From assembly GCF_019249245.1 (NCBI RefSeq), contig NZ_JAESDK010000003.1:1-64000 (forward strand): a stretch of 64,000 nt of DNA. Direction: 5' to 3'. The notes beneath the pieces are model-generated. The model was not told where the DNA came from. It did not search any database and saw nothing but the letters and a program-made list of their open reading frames with translations. This document shows, in pieces, positions 6,511 through 15,669 of this stretch (within the stretch, counting starts at the first letter, position 1; each line of letters opens with the position of its first letter). Position numbers and translations under genes: made by a program. This DNA is from Alteromonas lipotrueiana. GTDB lineage: Bacteria > Pseudomonadota > Gammaproteobacteria > Enterobacterales > Alteromonadaceae.

Positions 6511-7257
6511 TTAGTGGCGGTGCTCGCCTTCAAGCGCGTTACCTTGCTGGTCGTAAAAGCCGCTCGCCCCGGCTTCAATAAAGCCTTGAGTTACCATTTT
6601 TGTAAGGAAGGGGTCGGTATGGTCATCACCGATGTCAGCATAATCTGTTGACTGATAGTTAACGCGCTGAGCAAAAAATGTACTTACATCTGCATCAAAG
6701 TCAGCATTTGTTAGTGTCCAGGTGAGGTGCATATTACCTTGCTCAATATCAAATCGTTCAATCAATTGATGCTCTACCCGCCACACTAATTTAAAGGCGC
6801 TTGTCGCTGTTTTAAATTCGTATGTGTCTGTTTGATTGCAATTTTTGCCGGTAGAGCTCACTAGCGTCATGTTATCTATAAATGCGTCACTGATAAGCTG
6901 ATACCGATAAGAGAAATCAGTCTCTCTTTTGCCATGTATAGTTTCACCTGGCTGATATTCGATGGCGCGCTGGTGGCCGTCGAAGTAACGTACGGGTTTA
7001 ATCAGCTTATTGTGAACCAATGTGTAAACTTCAGTAATCTGAGTTGCCGGGTACTGGTGTGCCACCTTATTGTCCTTTCGCCATAGCGACAAAGTGCTGT
7101 TGCGTGCGTTTTCACCCATGGCGGTGTGTTTGGTGCTGGTAATTGTATAGTCGGCCTTAACCTGTTGGCCATCTTCTTCGCACATCTCATTGCTATCTGC
7201 CGCGTGCAAGGTAAATGTAAGGCTATAAGCAGTCACAAGAATGAGTAACTTTTTCAT
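6511..7257 (-). CDS. Unknown secreted protein of the alkaline phosphatase operon
   Basis: A 248-residue exported protein with the signal peptide MKKLLILVTAYSLTFTLHAA. The mature part is beta-rich; I do not recognise a domain. Features are 'MCEEDGQQVKADYTI', 'GKNCNQTDTYEFKTATSAFKLVWRV' (two cysteines) and a histidine tail (EGEHRH). It lies 95 bp downstream of the second alkaline phosphatase on the same strand with no obvious terminator between, so it is probably part of the same phosphate-starvation unit. A role in binding or maturing the phosphatases is inference only. Confidence 0.65.
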   Translation of the reverse strand: MKKLLILVTAYSLTFTLHAADSNEMCEEDGQQVKADYTITSTKHTAMGENARNSTLSLWRKDNKVAHQYPATQITEVYTLVHNKLIKPVRYFDGHQRAIEYQPGETIHGKRETDFSYRYQLISDAFIDNMTLVSSTGKNCNQTDTYEFKTATSAFKLVWRVEHQLIERFDIEQGNMHLTWTLTNADFDADVSTFFAQRVNYQSTDYADIGDDHTDPFLTKMVTQGFIEAGASGFYDQQGNALEGEHRH

Positions 7258-7352
7258 TTTCGCTCCAATAACGAGGGGAGCAAGTGGCTCCCCCTGGAAG
7301 GTACAATGGCCATGAGGCTTAAGCCAGGGCCTTGTGTTGGTAGTGATATCAC

Positions 7353-9290
7353 TTATTCCATAGCGTTTTCTGCTTGTGACACAAGGTCACCCGCAAAGTC
7401 CATAACATGGAAGATAATGCTTTGTTCATTAGTCCCGCTTACTAAGAATGCACCCGGGCCTTTAGCATAAATGCCGACGTCTTCGCCTGAGTGAGTTTCT
7501 GAGCCAAGCGGTACTAACGCTTCCTGGTGATAGCCCGGGGTTGTCGTGTCTACACCGGTGATATCTTTGCGGCCAGTATCTGCTGCAGTCAGGTACGACG
7601 CATCTGAGTTCGTTGCATCACCTAAATTTCGATAGCCAAGACCATTGGTATAACCTAGTGTGGTGTAAGGCGTGCCGTCGGCGGCGGTTGCTGCTTCGTC
7701 AGACCCTACATTCACAACTTTTCCCAGAATTGGGTTGCCGCGTTTCGGGTATCCAGCAATGGTAAACACGTGGCCATGATCGGCGGTAACAATGATAAGC
7801 GTATCTTCATCATTAGTTAGCTCGTCCGCAGCAGCGACTGCTTCAGCAAAAGCCATAGTATCGTGCAAAGCACCATAGGCGTTTCCGGCGTGGTGGGCAT
7901 GGTCTATACGACCCGATTCAACCATCAAAAAGAAACCTTTCTCGTTGTTATCGAGTACCTTAATGGCCGCGCTTGTCATTTCAGCTACTGAAGGTTCGCC
8001 GGCGATATCGTTGCCGCGGTCGGCTTCATATTGCATGTGTGATTCGTTAAATAATGCAAATACGCGCTCAGTGGTCTCTGTGGCTAAACTATCGAAACCA
8101 GATTGGTCAAAAACGTAGACACCGTTGGTGTAAAGATTTTGCCATTCTGCGGTCAGGTCTCGTCCATCGGTGCGATCGCCTTCAGTACTGCTTGCAGCAT
8201 CGGGGCTATTAAACGCGGCGTCTTGTGGAAGGAAATGGCGACGGCCTCCCCCCATTACCACTTCGATACCGTCAACATCTAAACCACCGAATTTAGCTTC
8301 AAGGTTGGCCTCAAATTTAATCAGCTGATCGGCAATATCGGTACAGCCGGCTGTAACCGCTGCTTCAGGCATGTCTGAGATATCCTCCCAGTTACGATCG
8401 GCAGATTTTGCGTAAGTAGCAGCAGGGGTTGCATGTGTAATGCGTGCGGTTGAGATGATACCCGTAGATTTTCCCGCAATTTCTGCCAGCTCAAGTGCAG
8501 TTACAAGATCATTACCCGCTACTGTGCCGCAATCGCCGCGCTCAATGTCTTCATCAACACCAATGACACCTACATCGGTTTTGATACCACTCATCATGGC
8601 AGTCATCGTGCCTGCTGAATCAGGTGTTTGTGCATCAACGTTATACGTTTTTGACAAACCAGAGAACGGGAAAGCATCAAAGCTTAGTTGATTCTCTTCA
8701 CCCGCTAAGCCTTTCATCTGGCCGTCGAGAATACGCGCTGCAGTGACCGTTGAAACACCCATTCCATCGCCAACAAAAAGAATTACGTTTTTCGCCGTAC
8801 CGCGAAGGTTTTCAACCATAGCGTCAAGCTCTTGCTTAGAGTTAGCGGTCGTTACACGTACATTTGACGAAGCCGCAGATGAGCCAGAGGTTGCATTAAC
8901 CCATGCACGTTTATTGTCTTCAACTTCTGTTTGACCATCAATAAACCATTCGTTGTTTAAACTGGTCAGAATTTCACTTGTTCCAACTGAGTTGACACCC
9001 GGAGCACATACAAAGCTTGTAGAGGTAATTTCACCTTCATCTAGTGAACCACTGCTGTCGGTGTCTGAACCAGAGTCTATACGAACACCACTGTTAGGGC
9101 AGTTAGCGTCGCCCACAGGTAATTCGGTTTGAACAGTAAGGCTGTTTAAACCATTATTGCCGTCAGCGCCGGCCACGCCATCAACTCCAGCAGTGCCATC
9201 AACGCCGTCCTGGCCATCATCTCCCTCTAACGAACAGGCCGATAACCCTGCAATAGCTAGCGCAATCAAACTTAACTTAAATACATTCAT
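7353..9290 (-). CDS. Alkaline phosphatase, lipoprotein form with collagen-like N-terminus
   Basis: A 645-residue phosphomonoesterase. Lipobox LSAC (Cys19) is followed by a collagen-like Gly-x-x stretch (residues 23-48) and a small Cys/Asp-rich module (about 50-97, with 'DSGSDTDSSGSLDEGEI'). It has a linker and a catalytic domain from about residue 165. The nucleophile is Ser225 in 'TPDSAGTMTAMMSG'; metal ligands are visible in 'VGDGMG', 'VESGRIDHAHHAG', 'TADHGHVF' and 'ETHSGED'. The catalytic domain is very close to that of the upstream gene, so the pair is a tandem duplication with a new surface anchor on this copy. It should release phosphate from organic esters at the outer surface or in the periplasm. 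Confidence 0.92.
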   Translation of the reverse strand: MNVFKLSLIALAIAGLSACSLEGDDGQDGVDGTAGVDGVAGADGNNGLNSLTVQTELPVGDANCPNSGVRIDSGSDTDSSGSLDEGEITSTSFVCAPGVNSVGTSEILTSLNNEWFIDGQTEVEDNKRAWVNATSGSSAASSNVRVTTANSKQELDAMVENLRGTAKNVILFVGDGMGVSTVTAARILDGQMKGLAGEENQLSFDAFPFSGLSKTYNVDAQTPDSAGTMTAMMSGIKTDVGVIGVDEDIERGDCGTVAGNDLVTALELAEIAGKSTGIISTARITHATPAATYAKSADRNWEDISDMPEAAVTAGCTDIADQLIKFEANLEAKFGGLDVDGIEVVMGGGRRHFLPQDAAFNSPDAASSTEGDRTDGRDLTAEWQNLYTNGVYVFDQSGFDSLATETTERVFALFNESHMQYEADRGNDIAGEPSVAEMTSAAIKVLDNNEKGFFLMVESGRIDHAHHAGNAYGALHDTMAFAEAVAAADELTNDEDTLIIVTADHGHVFTIAGYPKRGNPILGKVVNVGSDEAATAADGTPYTTLGYTNGLGYRNLGDATNSDASYLTAADTGRKDITGVDTTTPGYHQEALVPLGSETHSGEDVGIYAKGPGAFLVSGTNEQSIIFHVMDFAGDLVSQAENAME

Positions 9291-9304
9291 TTTCTTATCT
9301 CCAC

Positions 9305-10888
9305 TTATTCGTTAACAAGGCCAAGAGCTTGATTAATTAAGTGGAAAACAACGCTTTGTTCTACCACACCCTGGGCAAGCTGGCTTCCGGGCCCTGTTGC
9401 ATGCAGAGCAATGTCTTCACCAGAGTGCGTTTCAGAACCTAAGGGAATGAGCGCCTCCTGATAAAACCCCGGAAGTGTTGTGTTGATATTGGTTAAATCA
9501 ACACGGCCTGCTGCGTTATCTATCGCGTAAGTAGCATCTGAGTTGGTTTCATCGCCTAAATCCCGAAAACCAAGACCATTGGTGTAGCCCAATGTCGTAT
9601 ACGGTCTGCCGTCTGATGCAGTGGCGGGCTCTTCTGAGCCTACATTCACTACCTTACCCAGAATTGGATTACCCCGTTTAGGATAACCGGCAATGGTAAA
9701 TACGTGACCATGGTCGGCAGTAACAAGAATCAGCGTTTCTTCTGGGTCGGTATTTTCAACAGCGGTCATCACCGCTTCTTCAAATGCTAGCGTATCAGTG
9801 AGCGCACCTGCGGCATTGCCAGCATGGTGGGCGTGGTCTATACGCCCCGACTCCACCATTAGGAAGAAACCTTCCTCGTTGTTATCGAGTACTTTAATAG
9901 CAGCATTGGTCATTTCTGATACGGATGGCTCTCCGGCAATATCGTTACCGCGGTCGGCTTCGTATTGCATATGCGACTCGTTAAACAAGGCGAATACGCG
10001 CTCTGTCGATTCGGTTTCGATAGCATCAAAACCAGCTTGATCGAATACATATACGCCGTTTTTATATTTGCTTTGCCATTCAGCAATGAGGTTACGCTCA
10101 TCTGTACGATCGCCTTCTACGTCACTTTGTGCATCCGGGCTGTTGAACGTTTCGTCTTTCGGCAGGAAATGACGACGGCCCCCGCCCATTGCTACTTCAA
10201 TACCGTCAATGTCTACGCCTGTGTAACGACCCTCTACATAGGATTCGAAGTTGACCAGCTGATCGGCAATATCCACACATCCGGCGGCGATGGCTGCTTC
10301 AGGCATATCTGAATTGTCTTCCCAGTTACGGTCAGCCGATTTTGCATAGGTAGCGGCGGGTGTAGCATGAGTGATACGTGCGGTAGAAATAATTCCGGTA
10401 GAAAGACCTTTAATTTCCGCAAGTTCAAGCGCAGTAATAACCTCATTTCCAGCCACGGTAGAGCAATCGCCACGTTCTATATTTTCGTCAACCCCAATAA
10501 CACCTACATCGGTTTTAAGGCCTGACATCATCGCTGTCATTGTGCCGGCTGAATCTGGGGTTTGGGCATCTATGTTGTATGTTTTAACAAGCGCGGTGTA
10601 GGGAAAAGATTCGAAGCTTAAATAGCCTTCCTCACCGGGGTTACCTGCTAATTGCCCTTTATGGATACGAGCAGAGGTAAGGGTAGAAATACCCATACCG
10701 TCACCAACAAAAAGGATGACGTTCTTGGCTTTGAATTTATTATTCGTCGCCAGTTTCTCAGTCAATTTAGATTGCGCATCGGTGTACCATGCGCTATTTG
10801 TTTGATGCTCTGGCAATACTGCAGCTTGTAACCCAGCGGAGACCGCCATTGCTACTGCAGTGCATGCTATTTTCCAGTTACGATTCAT
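9305..10888 (-). CDS. Alkaline phosphatase (PhoA superfamily), secreted
   Basis: A 527-residue enzyme with a Sec signal peptide (MNRNWKIACTAVAMAVSAGLQA) and the full alkaline phosphatase domain. The metal-binding Asp63 lies in 'VGDGMG' and nucleophile Ser113 in 'TPDSAGTMTAMMSG'; further motifs are 'VESGRIDHAHHAG', 'TADHGHVF' and a C-terminal 'SETHSGED'. It is the first gene of an operon with the lipoprotein paralogue 14 bp downstream. A Pho box with a -10 lies upstream (10987-11020), so PhoB control under phosphate limitation is expected. It hydrolyses phosphate monoesters in the periplasm or medium. Confidence 0.93.
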   Translation of the reverse strand: MNRNWKIACTAVAMAVSAGLQAAVLPEHQTNSAWYTDAQSKLTEKLATNNKFKAKNVILFVGDGMGISTLTSARIHKGQLAGNPGEEGYLSFESFPYTALVKTYNIDAQTPDSAGTMTAMMSGLKTDVGVIGVDENIERGDCSTVAGNEVITALELAEIKGLSTGIISTARITHATPAATYAKSADRNWEDNSDMPEAAIAAGCVDIADQLVNFESYVEGRYTGVDIDGIEVAMGGGRRHFLPKDETFNSPDAQSDVEGDRTDERNLIAEWQSKYKNGVYVFDQAGFDAIETESTERVFALFNESHMQYEADRGNDIAGEPSVSEMTNAAIKVLDNNEEGFFLMVESGRIDHAHHAGNAAGALTDTLAFEEAVMTAVENTDPEETLILVTADHGHVFTIAGYPKRGNPILGKVVNVGSEEPATASDGRPYTTLGYTNGLGFRDLGDETNSDATYAIDNAAGRVDLTNINTTLPGFYQEALIPLGSETHSGEDIALHATGPGSQLAQGVVEQSVVFHLINQALGLVNE

Positions 10889-10986
10889 GATTGTTACCTA
10901 AACATTTTATTAAAATCGGCGTTGGGTGGGCGTAAACAAGAGCAAATAGCTGTTTTCCTTTGTGCTTTTGCTCAACCGCACGCTGG

Positions 10987-11020
10987 AGATTAGGCAGTGT
11001 TAGTGACAGCGATTTGACAG
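10987..11020 (-). promoter_or_regulatory. Pho box and promoter of the alkaline phosphatase operon
   Basis: On the minus strand CTGTCAAATCGCTGTCAC (11020-11003) is a two-repeat PhoB site: CTGTCAA, 4 bp, CTGTCAC. It matches the E. coli CTGTCAT-N4-CTGTCAC layout. Ten bases further is TAATCT (10992-10987), a fair -10 at the spacing typical of PhoB-activated promoters, where the box replaces the -35. The leader to the start at 10888 is about 90 nt. Confidence 0.75.
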
Positions 11021-11312
11021 ATATATTGCTAAGTTGTCACATTTGAAAATAAAAACTGAGAATTTAGAGAAAGCACGCAGAATTTCTATTATTTATTAAT
11101 TACTTAAAATTTTTATCAGCAAAAGCGAATAGCAAAAAATTATTCTTGTAGGGTGGGCCGACCAGTTTCTAAGTAGCAAACATAAAACACTTTTAAAGGA
11201 ATTTAATGACATTAAGGCTAATCCATCGGGTTCTACCCCGCTGTCATGAACGGTTTGCTAAAGACGTAAATTTGCTGTCTTAATTTGTTAGTCTACGTTG
11301 CATTGTTGAAAT

Positions 11313-11468
11313 ATGGACCCGCTAAACGCAGACAAATACATCCGCACTTGCTTTGTCACGTATCTGATATTGTCGATAGTTACTGCGTTGTTATTTCAAT
11401 ACGCCAAAGAAGCCTTCGCAGGCGGTAATGTTAGCCCAGTGGCTTACAGCGCTCATGCTACTGATTAG
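11313..11468 (+). CDS. Possible small membrane protein (51 aa)
   Basis: The ORF of 51 codons begins MDPLNADKYIRTCF, has one hydrophobic segment (VTYLILSIVTALLFQYA) and a short polar tail. The upstream sequence has only a weak ribosome site (TTGAA). It is the only plausible gene in the stretch 10889-11641. Otherwise that stretch holds only the Pho promoter, an isolated CTGTCAT half site at 11241 and no convincing terminator. Confidence 0.3.
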   Translation: MDPLNADKYIRTCFVTYLILSIVTALLFQYAKEAFAGGNVSPVAYSAHATD

Positions 11469-11641
11469 GTTTTCACGCTTGAGTGATTTTTAATGTTCCC
11501 TGCTGGTAAAATAAGTTTAACCAGCACAGAGCAGCACCACATCATCGTGGCTCTGACGCGGCCAACGCGCCTTTTCGACAACTCGCACCACCCTGTTTTA
11601 ACAAGTGAAAAATGTAGGTTCTGAAAATTGTAAGGTGTTAG

Positions 11642-12490
11642 ATGCAAGTAATACAACTATTTCAAGCACTGCTTAGTGCATCATTAATAATCAGCACAAC
11701 AACAACTGCAAGTGCTGCTTCATCTGAGCCGCACCCGAGTATTGCAGATACAGCTTATACACCCACGCAATGTAACAAGCTACTACAAGCAAATCGTCTC
11801 CACACGTATAGTAGTCGCTATATTATGGCCAAGCCGTTCAAATTGCTTACATGGAATATTTATAAAGCACAAAATAGGAATTTGTTTACCGATTTAAATC
11901 AACTAAACGAACAGGCTGACCTTATTTTTTTACAAGAGGCTACAGACGATCCACGCCTTGTTAAGCTTAAACCTTACCAGCGATTTTCACCTGGTTATAA
12001 AAGCGGTGACACACAAACCGGAGTTATGACACTAAGCCGCTGGCCTGCCACTACACATTGTACATGGACTCATCAAGAGCCTTGGTTGCGTACCCCTAAA
12101 GCCACTAATATTACTGAATATGCTTTGGCGGGAAACCTTCGTTTACTAAGTGTCAATATGCATGGCATCAACTTTACACTAGGTACCAAAGACTATGAAA
12201 AGCAGCTACAAGACGCTTTAGACATTATGATGCAGCATGACGGTCCGATTATCTTTGCGGGTGATTTGAATGCCTGGAATGATGCCCGCCAGCAACTTAT
12301 AATTAATTCACTGACAAAACTGGGGCTTACAGAAGCACATTATGTTGATGATAAACGTACTACAACATTTGGTTTCGCTCTTGACCAAATATGGACAAGG
12401 GGCGTATCGATATCTAAAACATCAGTCAAGCAATATGAAAGCTCTGATCACAATCCAATTTTAGTGACTGTAGAGCTCAGCGAGCAATAA
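11642..12490 (+). CDS. Endonuclease/exonuclease/phosphatase family protein, exported
   Basis: A 282-residue protein with a hydrophobic export signal (about residues 1-26) and an EEP domain from about residue 65. The family motifs are all present: 'LTWNIYK' (metal Asn), 'IFLQEA' (Glu), 'VNMHG', 'FAGDLNAW' (catalytic Asp and Asn), and 'SSDHNPILV' (Asp-His). It may be a secreted nuclease or a phosphodiesterase. Being near the Pho operon suggests a role in scavenging phosphate from DNA or phosphoesters, but I see no good Pho box directly before it. It is rich in AT compared with the downstream gene. Confidence 0.8.
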   Translation: MQVIQLFQALLSASLIISTTTTASAASSEPHPSIADTAYTPTQCNKLLQANRLHTYSSRYIMAKPFKLLTWNIYKAQNRNLFTDLNQLNEQADLIFLQEATDDPRLVKLKPYQRFSPGYKSGDTQTGVMTLSRWPATTHCTWTHQEPWLRTPKATNITEYALAGNLRLLSVNMHGINFTLGTKDYEKQLQDALDIMMQHDGPIIFAGDLNAWNDARQQLIINSLTKLGLTEAHYVDDKRTTTFGFALDQIWTRGVSISKTSVKQYESSDHNPILVTVELSEQ

Positions 12491-12812
12491 TATTAAGTGC
12501 AAATCAACTGTTTGAACTTATCGCGCCAATAAAACCACATTTACCTGTAAGGCACATCGGTTAGCAAATAGTCGGACCAACAATAATAGCCTTTTCTTGA
12601 AGCCTCAACAGGTAAAAAGCAACGTGAGGGCTTCAGATCATATTTCGTTCTCAGGTGGTAAGGGCTTGATAGTAAAAACAGCACTGCACGTAATCGGGTT
12701 GCCAGGCGTAAGCATATTAGCGAATGGCGGCGATAGGCATACCTTAAGCACTTAAGAGCAGGTGACATGCCTTTACGACTTGCTGCCGGATATCCATTCA
12801 AGCGGGAGTTCT
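12491..12812. other. Intergenic stretch, nothing recognised
   Basis: No RNA gene, terminator or conserved frame is visible here. A short minus-strand frame (12541-12801) has no ribosome site or domain signal. Confidence 0.4.
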
Positions 12813-14075
12813 ATGTTTGAAACATTCTTATTAATGGCACTCGCAGCGTTTGCGACAGCTTTATATCTAATTATCAGCCGTAAAAGATGGATCCCCCCTC
12901 CTGATTCAAAATTAACCACGATGGGTAATATCCAAACAGCCCTACCAAATATAGCCCGGCTCACGGGTAGTGCCTTACATCATGGTAACGAGGCAACATT
13001 GTTTCAAAACGGAAAGTTTTTGGAGGCGATGCTGGAGCATATTGCTGATGCGCAAATCACCGTACACCTCGAAACATTTGTATGGCACAAAGGCAACTTT
13101 GAGAAGCGTTTGGTCAACCTGTTATCCGAAAAAGCCCAACAGGGTGTGACAGTGAGAGTGCTGGTCGATGCGGTAGGCGCTCGAAACGCCAGTAAGAGTC
13201 AGATGGCGAAGTTGCGAGATCAAGGTGTTGAGCTTGCTTTCTACCACCCCATCAATCGCTTTAGCTTGCGCCGTTTTAACAATCGAAACCATAGAAAACT
13301 GCTTATCATTGATGGCACCTCAGCTTTTATCTTCGGCCATGGTGTTAAAGATGTCTGGTACGGAAAAGCGCATGACAGCGCTCACTGGCGAGACACCGGC
13401 GTACGGCTGCGTGGACCGTCTGTTGCCTCGCTACAGTCGGTGTTTATCAAGGATTGGATTGATGCGAAGCAACCGGTACCCACGGGTGAAGGTTGTTTTG
13501 CAGAAGATGTCGGTAATGCTGGTCCGGTGGCTGTGCATGTCGTGGAGAGTACCAGCAGACAGGGTCACTCATCCGTAGCGTTGCTCTACATGCTCGCTAT
13601 CGCCAGCGCACGTAAAGAAGTGATTATCCAGAATCCCTACTTTGCGACAAAAAAAAGCGTGTTGGATCTTTTAGAACAAACCGTTAAGCGAGGAGTGAAG
13701 GTGCACCTCATGTTGCCTGGCAAACAAAACGATAGCTATTTGCTGTACCGAGCCGGCAAACATTTGTACGGATCCTTATTACGAGCCGGCGTGCGAATAT
13801 ATGAATATGAGCCAAATATGCTTCATCAGAAGATTGTTATTGTTGATGGAGTCTGGTCGCACATTGGCACGACAAACTTGGATACCCGTTCGCTTGCGAT
13901 CAATGCCGAGGTAGGTGTTGGTTTATTGGATAAAAATATTGCGCAGGAATTGCGAAGCGCTTTTCAACAAGACTGCCAACACAGTCATGAACTGACTTTT
14001 GATAAATGGCAAAACAGAAAATGGTATCAGCGCGGAGGCGACTGGGCTGCTTATCAACTTCACGGGCAGTTGTAG
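12813..14075 (+). CDS. Phospholipase D-family cardiolipin synthase-like protein
   Basis: A 420-residue protein with an N-terminal membrane helix (residues 4-21) and two HKD half-sites: H160-R-K-L-L-I-I-D and H338-Q-K-I-V-I-V-D. These are the catalytic histidines of the PLD superfamily. Size and layout fit the ClsB/ClsC-like cardiolipin synthases acting on phosphatidylglycerol at the inner membrane, although a different phosphatidyl transfer is possible. The start at 12813 is chosen because GGGAG lies 6 bp upstream; an upstream in-frame ATG at 12762 has no such site. It is a single-gene unit. Confidence 0.85.
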   Translation: MFETFLLMALAAFATALYLIISRKRWIPPPDSKLTTMGNIQTALPNIARLTGSALHHGNEATLFQNGKFLEAMLEHIADAQITVHLETFVWHKGNFEKRLVNLLSEKAQQGVTVRVLVDAVGARNASKSQMAKLRDQGVELAFYHPINRFSLRRFNNRNHRKLLIIDGTSAFIFGHGVKDVWYGKAHDSAHWRDTGVRLRGPSVASLQSVFIKDWIDAKQPVPTGEGCFAEDVGNAGPVAVHVVESTSRQGHSSVALLYMLAIASARKEVIIQNPYFATKKSVLDLLEQTVKRGVKVHLMLPGKQNDSYLLYRAGKHLYGSLLRAGVRIYEYEPNMLHQKIVIVDGVWSHIGTTNLDTRSLAINAEVGVGLLDKNIAQELRSAFQQDCQHSHELTFDKWQNRKWYQRGGDWAAYQLHGQL

Positions 14076-14194
14076 CCTGCGCTACTGTTTATGGGTGTTG
14101 AGATAAAGAGAAGAGATTAATAGTCCCCTCTTCTTTTGTAACAATAATCGCGTGGGGCGGTTAAAAGTCAGGGAAGCCCCCCTTCATTTTTACT

Positions 14195-14290
14195 TTTAAC
14201 CCGGTCTCAAATACCGTCAACTCCACCACACGACAAGGGCTCGCCAATTGCCGGGCCTTCGCGTCATTAGCTTGTTGATTTTGAAGCCAT
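14195..14290 (+). repeat. Degenerate third tmRNA 3' end, uninterrupted T-loop
   Basis: CGGTCTCAAATACCGTCAACTCCACCA corresponds to CGGGTTCAAATCCCGCCAGCTCCACCA, and is followed by ACAAGGGCTCGCCAATTGCCGGGCC. It continues through CATTAGCTTGTTGATTTTGAAGCC, parallel to the sequence after copy 1 (108-166). This copy has an intact 7-nt loop, which shows that the 71-bp segment in copies 1 and 2 is an insertion. It marks a probable old att site about 14 kb away. Confidence 0.6.
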
Positions 14291-14785
14291 TCGCGCGTTT
14301 AATGCCAGCCTGAAAAGTCCAATTAAAATTTAATTCAGCCTCGTTGTGCTTTCTGCTTTCCAGCATAGCTAAGGACAGTCACTTATCGTCCGCTGGCAAA
14401 GTTGTGTTTTGAACTAACTTTCGAAGGTAAAAAGCGATTGTCTAATGGGTGCTGATAACGATCGCTATTCGCTCAACGCTGCCATTGGAACCTTAAATAT
14501 CCAATGAGCGCTTCACGTGCAGTGCGGTCCGTCTACGAACCGTTTTTGCTGTTCAGCTTCAGACAAACAGCATACGGTCGAGCTTCTTGAGCCCGACAGC
14601 CGCTTGGTGCCGAATAGCAGCCGTTAACACCAGAGACATTGGGCATGACATAGCGTTAATATTTTTTATACTCATACGCTACGCTCTTAAATATGCGAGG
14701 ATGAATAGCTGCTAACTATCTTCGATATTTTCTGGGCCGCTAATTTCCATATTGCCAGACTCCCGAGTTTATAAGCTAATTTTAA
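14291..14785. other. Non-coding stretch with a solitary REP unit
   Basis: AGGACAGTCACTTA (14372-14385) is a REP core. The rest shows only short broken frames and no gene I can support. Confidence 0.45.
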
Positions 14786-14791
14786 GAAGTA

Positions 14792-14822
14792 TCGGAGATA
14801 GCTTACAAAGCTATCTCCGGAT
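14792..14822 (-). terminator. Hairpin downstream of mscS
   Basis: The near-perfect palindrome CGGAGATAGCTT-ACA-AAGCTATCTCCG lies 8 bp past the mscS stop. No clear T-run follows on the minus strand, so it may end transcription weakly or protect the 3' end. Confidence 0.5.
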
Positions 14823-14829
14823 TGGGAGA

Positions 14830-15669
14830 TTAATCGTCATTCGTTTTATAGATATGCACATCTCGCTGCGGATAAGGAATGCTAATTCCTTCTTCATCAA
14901 AAGCTTTTTTTACCTTTTCCTGCATATCCCAGTAGTAAGGCCACAAATCATCAGTGGCAACCCAGGGGCGAAACATCAGATCGACTGAGTTGTCGCCTAA
15001 CCCACCCACACAAATCCTAGGTGCAGGGTCGGACAATGAGCGCTCATCCTCTTCATACAGGCGCTGCAACACTTCCTTTGCTTTGTCGATATCGTCATCA
15101 TAGCCTATACCAAACGTCATGTCGCAGCGGCGCTTATCGTATACGCTGACGTTTGTTAACGTGGCATTAGACAGACTACCGTTGGGGATGACAATACGCT
15201 TATTGTCGAAGGTGTTAACTATGGTATAAAGAATTTGTATCTCTTCCACGGAACCCAAGTGACCTTCTGCTTCAATGGTGTCACCTACTTTGAATGGTTT
15301 GAAAATCAGTATTAGCACACCGCCAGCAAAATTCGCCAGGCTGCCTTGTAACGCCAGACCGATGGCCAAACCAGCTGCACCAACTACGGCGATAAATGAG
15401 GTTGTTTCAATACCGATCATAGAGGCGACAGAAATAAACAACATCAATTTTAAAACGACACTAATAAGTCCGCATAAAAACTTATTTAAAGTGGGGTCTT
15501 TTCTTCCAAGCCGGTGGTCTAATAAACCCACAAAGCGATTCACCAACCATAGCCCCACCACCAAAGTAAGAATAGCCAATAACAATTTGGGGGTATAAGT
15601 CATCACCAGTGATATGGCTTTTTCGGTCAATTCCGATAAATCGATATTAGTTCCGAAGAAATTTTCCAT
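14830..15669 (-). CDS. mscS: Small-conductance mechanosensitive channel MscS
   Basis: A 279-residue inner-membrane channel that opens on hypoosmotic shock. Three membrane helices lie in the first 125 residues. TM3 carries the pore signature 'VVGAAGLAIGLALQGSLANFAGG', followed by the beta domain ('PFKVGDTIEAEGHLGSVEEI', 'IVIPNGSLSNATLTN') and the C-terminal alpha/beta domain ('GISIPYPQRDV'). This matches E. coli MscS in length and order. Start at 15669 (peptide MENFFGTN) is chosen because AGAGGT precedes it by 6 bp; the frame opens six codons earlier. Confidence 0.93.
   Translation of the reverse strand: MENFFGTNIDLSELTEKAISLVMTYTPKLLLAILTLVVGLWLVNRFVGLLDHRLGRKDPTLNKFLCGLISVVLKLMLFISVASMIGIETTSFIAVVGAAGLAIGLALQGSLANFAGGVLILIFKPFKVGDTIEAEGHLGSVEEIQILYTIVNTFDNKRIVIPNGSLSNATLTNVSVYDKRRCDMTFGIGYDDDIDKAKEVLQRLYEEDERSLSDPAPRICVGGLGDNSVDLMFRPWVATDDLWPYYWDMQEKVKKAFDEEGISIPYPQRDVHIYKTNDD

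Noticed and set aside
12541-12801. 86-codon minus-strand ORF
   Set aside because: No ribosome site, composition unlike a protein, and overlaps the 5' region of the PLD gene.
276-14290. A site-specific integrase gene for the presumed ssrA island
   Set aside because: No tyrosine recombinase other than the short intI relic could be found on either strand.
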